Part shown: piece by piece, positions 7,742 through 15,125 of the stretch | Layout: every line of letters starts with the position of its first letter | How positions within the stretch are numbered: position 1 is the first letter of the stretch | Source of the DNA: Candidatus Jorgensenbacteria bacterium | GTDB lineage: Bacteria; Patescibacteriota; Minisyncoccia; UBA6257; GWB1-50-10 | DNA: 39,837 bases | Reading direction: 5' to 3' | Assembly: GCA_011050075.1 (NCBI GenBank) | Contig: DRGK01000017.1 | Coordinates: 1 to 39,837, forward strand | Notes under the pieces: model-generated | The model's input: only the letters and a program-made list of their open reading frames with translations | Database searches by the model: none | What the model was told of the DNA's origin: nothing | Made by a program: the position numbers and the translations under genes

Positions 7742-8218
7742 ATGCCGAAAAAAACAGACAGCAAAGCGAAAAAAAAGGCTGGCAAAGCGGATAAGGTAAG
7801 TAAAACGAGTAAAGAGAGCAAAACGAGTAAAGAAAAGTACATTGAGGGTATAGGCAGGCGTAAAACAGCCGTTGCGCGTGTGCGTATTTATCCTGCGTAT
7901 AAAAAAGAGGACAGTATTATAAATGACCGTGCGTACACTGAATACTTTCCGCTACCTCGACAACAGCAAACGATATACGCTCCATTTAAAGTAACGGATG
8001 TTGTACTGAAAATGACGGTGCGTGTAGTCGGTGGCGGTATAAATGCCCAGGCAGAGGCAGTACGGATGGGACTCGCGAGAGCACTCGTAATACACGATGA
8101 AACACTTCGTGTAAAGTTAAAACCACACGGATATTTAACGCGAGATGCACGTATGGTGGAGAGTAAGAAACCTGGACTTCGCAAAGCTCGCCGCCCTCAG
8201 CAGTGGAGGAAGCGATAG
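7742..8218 (+). CDS. rpsI: Ribosomal protein S9 with lysine-rich N-terminal extension
   Basis: S9 contacts P-site tRNA with its C-terminal tail. The conserved body begins at YIEGIGRRKTAVARV (about residue 33). It contains VVGGGINAQAEAVRMGLARAL and ends in the expected GLRKARRPQQWRKR. The first 32 residues are a Lys/Ser-rich extension not found in typical S9. The rpoA C-terminus and the rplL N-terminus in this window are similarly charged. It is the last gene of the infA operon, and murA follows with its own promoter. Confidence 0.96.
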   Translation: MPKKTDSKAKKKAGKADKVSKTSKESKTSKEKYIEGIGRRKTAVARVRIYPAYKKEDSIINDRAYTEYFPLPRQQQTIYAPFKVTDVVLKMTVRVVGGGINAQAEAVRMGLARALVIHDETLRVKLKPHGYLTRDARMVESKKPGLRKARRPQQWRKR

Positions 8219-8233
8219 TTTTAAAAGCTGCGC

Positions 8234-8239
8234 TATACT
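8234..8239 (+). promoter_or_regulatory. -10 element of murA, leaderless position
   Basis: TATACT ends 7 bases before the murA ATG (8246), so transcription is expected to start on the A of the start codon. No Shine-Dalgarno and no convincing -35 are visible. The gap to the rpsI stop is only 27 bases, so read-through from the ribosomal operon could also supply murA. Confidence 0.5.
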
Positions 8240-8245
8240 TATATT

Positions 8246-9550
8246 ATGGCTCAATTCGTCATACAGGGTGGAACTCCATTACATGGCGATATACGGCTTT
8301 CTGGTGCAAAGAACGCCGCGTCTAAAATGTTAATAGCGTCACTCCTCACCGACGAGGAGTGTGTTTTTGAAAATTTTCCACGCATCGGAGATACTAACAT
8401 AACGCGTGAACTATGCGAGGCAATCGGTAGCCGTATTGTGGTTGAGGGATCTCGACTTCGTATTGTAACACCGACTTTGAGCACTACTACCGTCGGAGCA
8501 TTGAGTCGGCGAAATAGAATTCCAGTGTTAGCGCTCGGAGCACTGTTGGGGCGTGCGGGAGAAGCCGAGGTGCCGTTCGTTGGTGGAGATAAGATTGGTC
8601 CACGCCCAATTGATATCCATATACAGGCATTGACACAACTTGGTGCAACAATAACAACTGGAGAACAATCATATCGCGCAACAGTTTCCGGCCGTCTACG
8701 TGGCGCAAATATTACATTTCCGTATCCAAGCGTTGGCGCTACAGAAAATACCATATTTGCATCGGTATTTGCTCTTGGTAGAACGGTAATTCGTAATGCA
8801 GCTGTTGAACCGGAAATACTAGACCTTATTAAGCTGCTTCAAAATATGGGAGCGATCATCGAACTCGGCACTGACCGGCGCATTATGATAGAGGGCGTTA
8901 AGCACTTACGTGGAGCGCATCATACTATATTACCTGACCGTAATGAGGCAGTTTCATTTGCCTGTCTCGCTATTGCAACGAAGGGAGATGTTATTGTTAA
9001 GGGTGCGGTGCAGGATCATCTGGTAACATTTTTAAATACCGTACGGCGTATTGGCGCAGAGTACGAGGTACTGCATGACGGAATTCGTTTCTGGTGCCCG
9101 GGTTCATTGCGTGCTGCACATATTGAAACTGATACACACCCTGGTTTTATGACTGACTGGCAGCAACCATTAGTAGTGGCGCTTACCCAAGCAAAAGGCC
9201 GTTCAGTGGTGCATGAAACAGTATATGAAGATAGGTTTGGATACGCCGAGGACTTGAATTCAATGGGTGCACGTATTAAAGTAGGAACAGAATGTTTAGG
9301 AGATATTTCTTGCCGTTTTAAAGACAAAATATGTTCCCATACTGCACTTGTAGAGGGACCAACAGAATTACACGGCACAGAATTGCGCGTACGGGATATT
9401 CGTGCAGGTATAGCACATGTAATAGCAGCACTTACCGCTCATGGTACGTCCACTATTGATAACATTGAGGAGCTTGACAGAGGTTATGAGCGAGTTGATG
9501 AACGATTACGATATATCGGCGCGCAGATTAAGCGAGTATCTGAAAACTAA
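8246..9550 (+). CDS. murA: UDP-N-acetylglucosamine 1-carboxyvinyltransferase (Asp115 type)
   Basis: MurA transfers enolpyruvate from PEP to UDP-GlcNAc, the first committed step of peptidoglycan synthesis, in the cytoplasm. The 434-residue EPSP-synthase fold is complete. It shows LSGAKNAA with K22/N23, the mobile loop (GGDKIG-x-RP), TDWQQP, and DIRAG carrying the equivalent of Arg397. The loop residue that is normally Cys115 is Asp115 (numbering coincides here). In other bacteria this replacement keeps the enzyme active but insensitive to fosfomycin. The start is fixed by the family N-terminus and the -10 placed 7 bases upstream. mreB follows after 31 bases. Confidence 0.96.
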   Translation: MAQFVIQGGTPLHGDIRLSGAKNAASKMLIASLLTDEECVFENFPRIGDTNITRELCEAIGSRIVVEGSRLRIVTPTLSTTTVGALSRRNRIPVLALGALLGRAGEAEVPFVGGDKIGPRPIDIHIQALTQLGATITTGEQSYRATVSGRLRGANITFPYPSVGATENTIFASVFALGRTVIRNAAVEPEILDLIKLLQNMGAIIELGTDRRIMIEGVKHLRGAHHTILPDRNEAVSFACLAIATKGDVIVKGAVQDHLVTFLNTVRRIGAEYEVLHDGIRFWCPGSLRAAHIETDTHPGFMTDWQQPLVVALTQAKGRSVVHETVYEDRFGYAEDLNSMGARIKVGTECLGDISCRFKDKICSHTALVEGPTELHGTELRVRDIRAGIAHVIAALTAHGTSTIDNIEELDRGYERVDERLRYIGAQIKRVSEN

Positions 9551-9581
9551 CACCTAACACCTAAAATCTAAAACCTATTAT

Positions 9582-10589
9582 ATGTTTACTCGTCGGTTGG
9601 GAATTGATCTAGGAACTACTAATACGCTCGTATTTTTGCCGGATCGGGGGATTATTATTAATGAACCAACAGCAGTGGCATTGCGCAAACCTGATAATTC
9701 GGTGCTCGCGGTGGGAGCAGAAGCAAGGGAAATGGTTGGTAGAACACCTGACAATATTGTAACGTACCGACCGCTCAGAGAAGGTGTTATTGCTGACTAC
9801 TACATTACGCAGCGGATGTTGAAATACTTTATCGCGAAGAGTATCGGCACATTCAATTTTTTTAAACCAGACGTAGTTATTTCAGTACCGGCAGGAATCA
9901 CTTCAACTGAATTTCGCGCGGTTATGAATGCTGCGAAAGAAGCTGGTGCGCGTGACGTGCATTTGGTAAAAGAACCATTGCTCGCAGCGCTCGGCGCTGG
10001 GATTCCTATACATTCTTCCAGGGGCAATATGATTGTGAACCTCGGTGGAGGAACAACTGAGGTAGCAGTCATTTCGCTCGGTGGTATCGTTGCGTGGTCA
10101 AGTTTGCGCGTAGCGGGAAACTTGTTTGATGCGTCAATTACCGAGTATATTAAAAAGAAGTATAACTTAGCAATTGGTGAGGCAACGGCTGAGAATATTA
10201 AAATTACTGTTGGTACAGCATTACCGGGAAAAGAGAAACTTGAAATGAAAATCAGGGGTCGTGATCTGGGAAGCGGCTTGCCTAAAGATTTAATAGTGAA
10301 CTCTAATGAAGTTGCTGAAGCGATTAACTTACATCTCGTGGATATTGTTAACGAGATTCAGTCAGTGTTTAATGTTACGCCACCAGAACTTGCAGCTGAC
10401 ATTATGGAAAAGGGAATCATTCTTTCGGGTGGTAGTGCACAACTGAGAATGTTTGACGAATTTTTAAAACGTTCATTGGGCGTTACCGCATACCGCGCAC
10501 AAGAACCCTTTTTCTGTGTGGCAAAAGGAACTGCAACTATTTTGAACCACTTAGATATCTACAAAAAAACTCTCTTGACGCAGCGTTAA
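9582..10589 (+). CDS. mreB: MreB-like actin, first paralogue
   Basis: MreB forms membrane-bound filaments that orient cell-wall synthesis. The 335-residue protein has the phosphate-1 loop IDLGTTNT (8-15), the catalytic-region EPLLAALGAG (E131), and a phosphate-2 loop NLGGGTTEVA (153-162). It also has RVAGNLFD, the KI-x-GRDL-x-SGLP block and the ILSGGSAQLR adenosine motif. The loop Asp of the canonical DIGGGTTE is Asn153. This copy is not beside mreC/mreD; it follows murA and precedes a clamp-loader-like gene. Its stop overlaps the next start by one base (TAATG), indicating translational coupling. A second mreB starts at 16379. Confidence 0.9.
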   Translation: MFTRRLGIDLGTTNTLVFLPDRGIIINEPTAVALRKPDNSVLAVGAEAREMVGRTPDNIVTYRPLREGVIADYYITQRMLKYFIAKSIGTFNFFKPDVVISVPAGITSTEFRAVMNAAKEAGARDVHLVKEPLLAALGAGIPIHSSRGNMIVNLGGGTTEVAVISLGGIVAWSSLRVAGNLFDASITEYIKKKYNLAIGEATAENIKITVGTALPGKEKLEMKIRGRDLGSGLPKDLIVNSNEVAEAINLHLVDIVNEIQSVFNVTPPELAADIMEKGIILSGGSAQLRMFDEFLKRSLGVTAYRAQEPFFCVAKGTATILNHLDIYKKTLLTQR

Positions 10590-11347
10590 TGATATTTGGA
10601 CACGAGGACAAGGTAGCACTCTTTACCTCGCTTGCACGGCAGAATGCGTTGAAGCATGCGTACCTGTTTTTTGGCGATTCACAGATTGGAAAATATCACT
10701 TTGCACGGCATCTTGCATACTTCTTGGAGTATGGAGTTTTTGCCGTTAGTAATAAACCGCTCATTGATACGATACTGGTTGAACTGCAGGATGATAAGAA
10801 AACTATTGGCATTGACGAAATCAGGCAGTTGCGCGGCTTTTTATTTCAGAAACCGTTTAAATCACAACGCCGACTGATTATTATCAACGATGCACATTTA
10901 CTTACTGTAGAGGCGCAGAGCAGTATGCTCAAGTTTGTTGAGGACGCATCACCTCACGTAACTTTTATTTTTATTGCGTGGGATCCGTATGTACTGATTC
11001 CTCCACTTGCCTCGCGATTGCTCCATGTGTATTTTGCACGTGCATCTGAATTGGAGGTAGTAACATTTTTACAAAAGCATCATAGTGTCGCTAAGCAGAA
11101 AGCGCAGAAAATTGCTCAACGGTCATTCGGTAGAATTGGCAGAGCGGCAGCATTACTTGATACAGTTGAAAATGGAGAGCAGTCCGTAGCGGAGTGGGTT
11201 GGCGACACTATTATGGAGCTTTACCTGCGAGATAAAAAAGGTAATGCGCAAACGATTATGTGGTTACTGGAAAAAGAAATGATGCTGCACCGCTATCCAT
11301 TGAATCAAAATCTACAGCGTAAAGTTATTGAGGAACGCATACGGTAA
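10589..11347 (+). CDS. holB: DNA polymerase III delta'-like clamp-loader subunit
   Basis: A 252-residue AAA+-like protein. Its sequence fits delta' (HolB): HAYLFFGDSQIGK (degenerate Walker A, 23-35, with Tyr where Ser/Thr is expected), IGIDEIRQLRGFL and the Walker-B-like IIINDAHLLTVEAQSSMLKFVEDAS. It ends this domain with a sensor-1/SRC-like region, PPLASRLLHV. The zinc-binding cysteines present in DnaX/delta' are missing. Delta' does not hydrolyse ATP in known loaders, so a poor Walker A is acceptable. It is coupled to mreB and to the next gene by TAATG overlaps. Another small AAA+ role is possible. Confidence 0.75.
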   Translation: MIFGHEDKVALFTSLARQNALKHAYLFFGDSQIGKYHFARHLAYFLEYGVFAVSNKPLIDTILVELQDDKKTIGIDEIRQLRGFLFQKPFKSQRRLIIINDAHLLTVEAQSSMLKFVEDASPHVTFIFIAWDPYVLIPPLASRLLHVYFARASELEVVTFLQKHHSVAKQKAQKIAQRSFGRIGRAAALLDTVENGEQSVAEWVGDTIMELYLRDKKGNAQTIMWLLEKEMMLHRYPLNQNLQRKVIEERIR

Positions 11348-12054
11348 TGGGTGGTCTTCTATTGCGATTAATAGTAATAGCCGGTGTTGTTGCGGCAGTA
11401 TACTTTGCCGCAACGGGTGAACATATTACGAGTTTGCTTGGCGAGAACTCGTTTGTGCAGGAAATAGGGGATTCTCAGGCGGCGACTCGTATAAAGGAGA
11501 CGATACTGGCAATTGTGCCGGGCATTAGCACGGATGAGGAGACAGATGTGGTTTCTGGCGGCACTACGTCCGGAGAAGGCGATAGTTCAAGTGCTATACA
11601 GGAAGAAGTAGATACGGTAAAAAATCCGCTTAAGGAACTATGGGAGAAATTCAAACCGGACCTAATACCTGACATGGAGGTAGCAACATCTTCCGAAAAA
11701 ACATTTAAGACACAGGCGGGGCCGCTTCCCGGGTACACCGCTGTCTGTTTTCCGACAGTCAAACGGGTTTGTACTGTCGCAGAGTGCCGCACGGCAAAAA
11801 TTGGTGCAATATTTACATTGGTAAATCGTGATGACCGCACACTGGCATTGTGCGGTTCTGATGGCTGTGAAGTATATGATGTACGGTACAATGTGAGCGG
11901 TGCGTATGAACAGTACCGGCCGGAGAAATCCATCGGATTTCTCTTTACGAAGGAAAATAGTTTACCCGGTGCAGTGGAGCGCACCGAATATATAGCCGTT
12001 GCGTTGGAGGGTATCCAGACTACTTTGTATGCGGGATACTGTTTAGAAAAATAA
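11347..12054 (+). CDS. Unknown membrane-anchored exported protein with paired cysteines
   Basis: Not recognised. The 235-residue protein has an N-terminal hydrophobic anchor (about 4-22) and a Ser/Thr/Glu-rich linker (about 60-90). A C-terminal domain (about 125-235) contains six cysteines in the order VCF, VCTVAEC, LCGSDGC, YCLEK. That spacing suggests disulfides or metal binding in an extracytoplasmic domain. Translation is coupled to the delta'-like gene by a TAATG overlap. A strong terminator begins at the base after its stop codon, so it closes the murA/mreB operon. Confidence 0.7.
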   Translation: MGGLLLRLIVIAGVVAAVYFAATGEHITSLLGENSFVQEIGDSQAATRIKETILAIVPGISTDEETDVVSGGTTSGEGDSSSAIQEEVDTVKNPLKELWEKFKPDLIPDMEVATSSEKTFKTQAGPLPGYTAVCFPTVKRVCTVAECRTAKIGAIFTLVNRDDRTLALCGSDGCEVYDVRYNVSGAYEQYRPEKSIGFLFTKENSLPGAVERTEYIAVALEGIQTTLYAGYCLEK

Positions 12055-12086
12055 AAACCCCCAACATTATACAATGTTGGGGGTTT
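12055..12086. terminator. Bidirectional intrinsic terminator between convergent genes
   Basis: A perfect 14-bp stem (12055-12068 with 12073-12086) with the 4-base loop ATAC. The core is CCCCCAACATT/AATGTTGGGGG. It is flanked by A's on the left and T-rich DNA on the right, so it works on both strands. It lies between the 235-aa gene (+) and the 414-aa membrane protein (-). Confidence 0.9.
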
Positions 12087-12102
12087 GTTTTGATGTAAAC
12101 CG

Positions 12103-13347
12103 CTACTGCGCATACGGTCTGCAGATCTGTGCTTTGAGATCCAAAAACCGTAGATGAATAGTACGTTTTGTTTGGGGAAGTGCGTTGATGCTCGGTTGAA
12201 GCTCACCATTACAAGCGAGGAGCTGTTCGAGCTCTTCGTGCATAGCTGCTCTTTCTTTGAGTAGCCGTTCCTCAGCAGCTTTTTGCTCACGCTCTTTGCG
12301 TTCTTTCGCGGCCCGTTTACGTTCCATTCTCTTCTGTTCCCATGCATCGGAGTTATTCGCGATCCAGTTGATAATGGGTTTGAAGATGAGTGCAGTCAGC
12401 AGTATCCAGACCAGTGTGAAGGCGGCATAGGCAACTGCGGCAACTGCGGCGATTACAAATGGGAGCACTACTCCGACAACAGCGTAGTACCACCATGGGA
12501 CCAGTGTGTATGAAAATGTCCATTCACCCAGGACTCCGAGACCGACAAGTAAAACACTGAGTACCAAGAGTACTGGAGGACTAAAAGCACGGAACATTAA
12601 TGGATACTTCTCACCGTCTTTTTTACACCAGAAAACCGAATCACCCTTCTCCACCCGTTTCTTTATATCACCTGTTGGATATCTAAAGGGATGGATGACT
12701 GGGTTCCAGTCTGTGCCACGCATGCCGGCGATAGATAATACCAATGCCCCTATGAATCGAGCGATGGTTATAACTATTACCCAAGCCAGCACTGCGAACG
12801 GTTGAACACTGTATGCTAACATACGACGTCGCCTGAACTGGCACTGGTCAACAGGTCTGTATTCAAAGAAGAGATTCACCCACCACTTCTCAAATCTGGA
12901 AGGTTCCTTGGAGAAGAACTCCTCTGGAACCATTACAGTTACATGTGCCGTTTCATCTAACCGATTGTAGCTCTGTCCATTTGATGAGTAATATTCTTTG
13001 AATCCAAGCTTCTCATCGAGCCGGAGTACTCCGTGTTCATAAGAGAGGCGACTGTACTTTTCTAGAAAGAAACTTTTCAGTTTCTTAACATTGTCTTCGT
13101 TGTGCCAGACCACAGCGGCATGAATAGTATTCTCACCAAAACGGTGGAACTGAACGTACGCCATCATCTGGTCCATCGGAACGAGTTGCCGATGCTCGTG
13201 ATTGTTGTTTCTTACAACAATGAGGACGTGTGGCTTGTTCACGCCGCGTCTTTCAAGCTCTTCCAACTCTTTACGATAGAGACACCACCGCACTGGCACG
13301 GTGCCACCCTGCACAGCCGTGTTTTTTTGGTCAACGATTAATCGCAT
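12103..13347 (-). CDS. Unknown multi-pass membrane protein with C-terminal coiled coil
   Basis: Not recognised. I start at the ATG whose first base is 13347 because AAGGAG lies about 7 bases upstream, a rare strong Shine-Dalgarno in this window. An in-frame ATG 13 codons further up lacks one. The protein has 414 residues. About 1-175 is soluble, alpha/beta looking, with many Tyr/His. Hydrophobic segments lie near 180-205, 262-285 and 290-325. A basic segment between them contains W-N-P-V-I-H-P-F-R-Y-P. A highly charged coiled coil (about 340-385) follows, then a short C-terminal domain. It is a single gene on the opposite strand with its own terminator and a palindrome upstream. Confidence 0.75.
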   Translation of the reverse strand: MRLIVDQKNTAVQGGTVPVRWCLYRKELEELERRGVNKPHVLIVVRNNNHEHRQLVPMDQMMAYVQFHRFGENTIHAAVVWHNEDNVKKLKSFFLEKYSRLSYEHGVLRLDEKLGFKEYYSSNGQSYNRLDETAHVTVMVPEEFFSKEPSRFEKWWVNLFFEYRPVDQCQFRRRRMLAYSVQPFAVLAWVIVITIARFIGALVLSIAGMRGTDWNPVIHPFRYPTGDIKKRVEKGDSVFWCKKDGEKYPLMFRAFSPPVLLVLSVLLVGLGVLGEWTFSYTLVPWWYYAVVGVVLPFVIAAVAAVAYAAFTLVWILLTALIFKPIINWIANNSDAWEQKRMERKRAAKERKEREQKAAEERLLKERAAMHEELEQLLACNGELQPSINALPQTKRTIHLRFLDLKAQICRPYAQ

Positions 13348-13395
13348 CTGATTTCTCCTTCTGTTATTCTGCTTACAAGGAACCATAGTTATTTA

Positions 13396-13436
13396 ATCAT
13401 ATAGTGGTTTTATTGTCAATAAAACCACTATATGAT
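13396..13436. repeat. 41-bp perfect palindrome in a divergent promoter region
   Basis: Two 20-base arms (13396-13415 and 13417-13436) are exact reverse complements around a single central T. The arms are AT-rich (…TATAGTGGTTTTATTG). It lies between the minus-strand membrane gene (start 13347) and frr (start 13475). On the minus strand the centre contains TTGACA, with TTAAAT 17 bp further on, a possible promoter for the membrane gene. It could be a dimeric operator or a remnant of a small mobile element. With divergent flanking genes it is not needed as a terminator. Confidence 0.7.
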
Positions 13437-13439
13437 AAT

Positions 13440-13467
13440 TTGATTAAGTTTTTTGCTGCGATATACT
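13440..13467 (+). promoter_or_regulatory. Promoter of frr, near-leaderless
   Basis: TTGATT (13440-13445), 16-bp spacer, TATACT (13462-13467). The -10 ends 8 bases before the frr ATG, so the mRNA would have at most one untranslated base. The GGA just before the ATG is too close to act as a Shine-Dalgarno. Confidence 0.6.
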
Positions 13468-13474
13468 GAAGGAA

Positions 13475-14023
13475 ATGGATACTATTGAACGATTTAAGGA
13501 ACAGGCACGTCGTATCATTGAAACATTTCAACAAGAAGTTAAAGGCGTGCGTGCAAATCGTGCAAGTACTGCACTGGTTGAAGATATTAAGGTTGACTAC
13601 TATGGAACACCGACGCCTATGAGCCATATCGGTTCTATTCACATAGTACCGCCGCGCGAAATTCAGATTCAGGTATGGGATAAAGACGTTGTACAGAGTG
13701 TGGCACAGGCGATTGAGTCGTCTGATCTGGGATTGTCTGCGAGTGTGGAAGATCAAGTCATTAAAATATACTTACCAGAGCTTAGTAAGGAACGGCGCGA
13801 AGAACTTATAAAACATATTAAAAAAGTTGTAGAGCGGTTTAAAATTCAGGTGCGTACGGGGCGTGATGAATACAATAAGGAGATTGAAAAATTATTTGAG
13901 AAGAAAGAAATTGGTGAAGATGATAAATTTCGTCTTAAAGAAGGATTACAGGAAGTAACCGAGGAAACTAATAAATCGATAGATGAAGTCTTGAAACATA
14001 AAGAGGAAGAAATTAACCAATGA
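13475..14023 (+). CDS. frr: Ribosome recycling factor
   Basis: RRF splits post-termination ribosomes together with EF-G. The 182-residue protein is full length. It has V-x-R-A-NRASTALVEDIKVDYYGTPTPMSHIGSI at the N-terminal part and VHIVPPRE-like sequence after it. KIYLPELSKERREELIKHIKK and a C-terminal long helix complete it. The last four bases overlap the rseP start (ATGA), a frequent frr-rseP arrangement in this group. Confidence 0.97.
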   Translation: MDTIERFKEQARRIIETFQQEVKGVRANRASTALVEDIKVDYYGTPTPMSHIGSIHIVPPREIQIQVWDKDVVQSVAQAIESSDLGLSASVEDQVIKIYLPELSKERREELIKHIKKVVERFKIQVRTGRDEYNKEIEKLFEKKEIGEDDKFRLKEGLQEVTEETNKSIDEVLKHKEEEINQ

Positions 14024-15078
14024 TTATACTTATTATTATTATCAGTTTATCGCTGCTTATTATTGCCCATGAGCTTGGGCACTTTTTTGCTGCTAAGTTA
14101 TTTGGAGTTAAGGTTGAAGAGTTTGGTTTTGGTTTTCCACCGCGGTTAGCTGTTAAAAAACATGGGGAAACCGAATATAGCATTAATGCACTGCCGTTTG
14201 GTGGATTTGTTCGACTGCACGGAGAGGATGGTACAGAAACAGAAGGTGAGCATATTGATGTGAAACGCAGTTTTGCCAATCAGCCCGCGTGGCAGCGTGC
14301 GAGCATTATTCTCGCCGGTGTTGTTGCCAATGTGTTAGTGGGTTGGCTGCTTATCAGCGCAATATTTATGGTTGGCGCGCCGCAGCATTTGGGAATTGCT
14401 AGTGTGGTTGAATCGTCACCTGCAGCTGAGGCCGGTTTACGACCGGGTGATATCGTGACCAAGGTTGTCTATGAAGATGCGATACTCTCCGATCCCATTA
14501 CTGCTGACGCACTCATTGGTTTTGTCCAACAGCGCCTTGGGGAAACCTTTGTGTTGACTGTTCAGCGTGGAGATACAATGCAAACTATGTCGGTGACAGG
14601 ACGTGAATATCCACCGGAAGGGGAAGGAAGTTTGGGTGTGAGCTTAGTCGATATGGGAATACCACGCACCTCAGTATTCCAGAGCTTCGTTAAAGCTGCA
14701 GAGACGACAGTAATGACACTCACATTAATTGTTGCTGGGTTTTATAACCTCTTCTCACGTATTTTTGTAGACTCGACGGTTCTAGAAACCATAACCGGAC
14801 CGGTTGGTATTTTCGTTCTCGCGCGCGAGACAGGTTCTATTGGATTGGTGTATTTAGTGCAGCTGGTAGCGCTCATCTCACTGAATCTCGCGGTGCTAAA
14901 TGTGGTCCCTTTTCCGGCACTTGATGGTGGTAGATTCGTTATGGTGTTGATCGAGAAGATAAAAGGGTCACCAATTTCACGTAAGATACAGGTTGCGATT
15001 AACGCAGTGGGATTTGCATTACTTCTCATTTTAATGATCGTGGTTACTATTCAAGATATTGGACGGTTGGCAATGTAG
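14020..15078 (+). CDS. rseP: RseP-type site-2 protease (M50)
   Basis: An intramembrane zinc metalloprotease of the RseP/RasP/MMP family, which cleaves anti-sigma factors or remnant signal peptides in the membrane. The HExxH motif lies in the first transmembrane helix (HELGH, 17-21). One PDZ domain occupies about 120-200 (GIASVVESSPAAEAGLRPGD). The third ligand motif, LDGGRF, is in a C-terminal transmembrane helix. At 352 residues it has a single PDZ domain, as in Gram-positive homologues, rather than two. It is translationally coupled to frr. No sigma factor or anti-sigma gene is adjacent. Confidence 0.93.
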   Translation: MIILIIIISLSLLIIAHELGHFFAAKLFGVKVEEFGFGFPPRLAVKKHGETEYSINALPFGGFVRLHGEDGTETEGEHIDVKRSFANQPAWQRASIILAGVVANVLVGWLLISAIFMVGAPQHLGIASVVESSPAAEAGLRPGDIVTKVVYEDAILSDPITADALIGFVQQRLGETFVLTVQRGDTMQTMSVTGREYPPEGEGSLGVSLVDMGIPRTSVFQSFVKAAETTVMTLTLIVAGFYNLFSRIFVDSTVLETITGPVGIFVLARETGSIGLVYLVQLVALISLNLAVLNVVPFPALDGGRFVMVLIEKIKGSPISRKIQVAINAVGFALLLILMIVVTIQDIGRLAM

Positions 15079-15086
15079 GTATTTAG

Positions 15087-15115
15087 TTGACCCCGTAACC
15101 CGTATCGCCTTTAAT
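15087..15115 (+). promoter_or_regulatory. Possible promoter of proS
   Basis: TTGACC (15087-15092), 17-bp spacer, TTTAAT (15110-15115). Predicted start near 15122, four bases before the ATG at 15126. An AAAGG at 15116-15120 could act as Shine-Dalgarno on a longer transcript reading through from rseP. Confidence 0.5.
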
Positions 15116-15125
15116 AAAGGTATAT

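Noticed and set aside
11475-12347. A 290-codon open frame on the minus strand
   Set aside because: It runs antisense through the 235-aa gene, crosses the strong terminator and overlaps the end of the minus-strand membrane gene in another frame. No recognisable protein; treated as a shadow.
13396-13436. Palindrome as a terminator
   Set aside because: The flanking genes diverge, so no transcript needs ending here, and no T-tract follows the stem.
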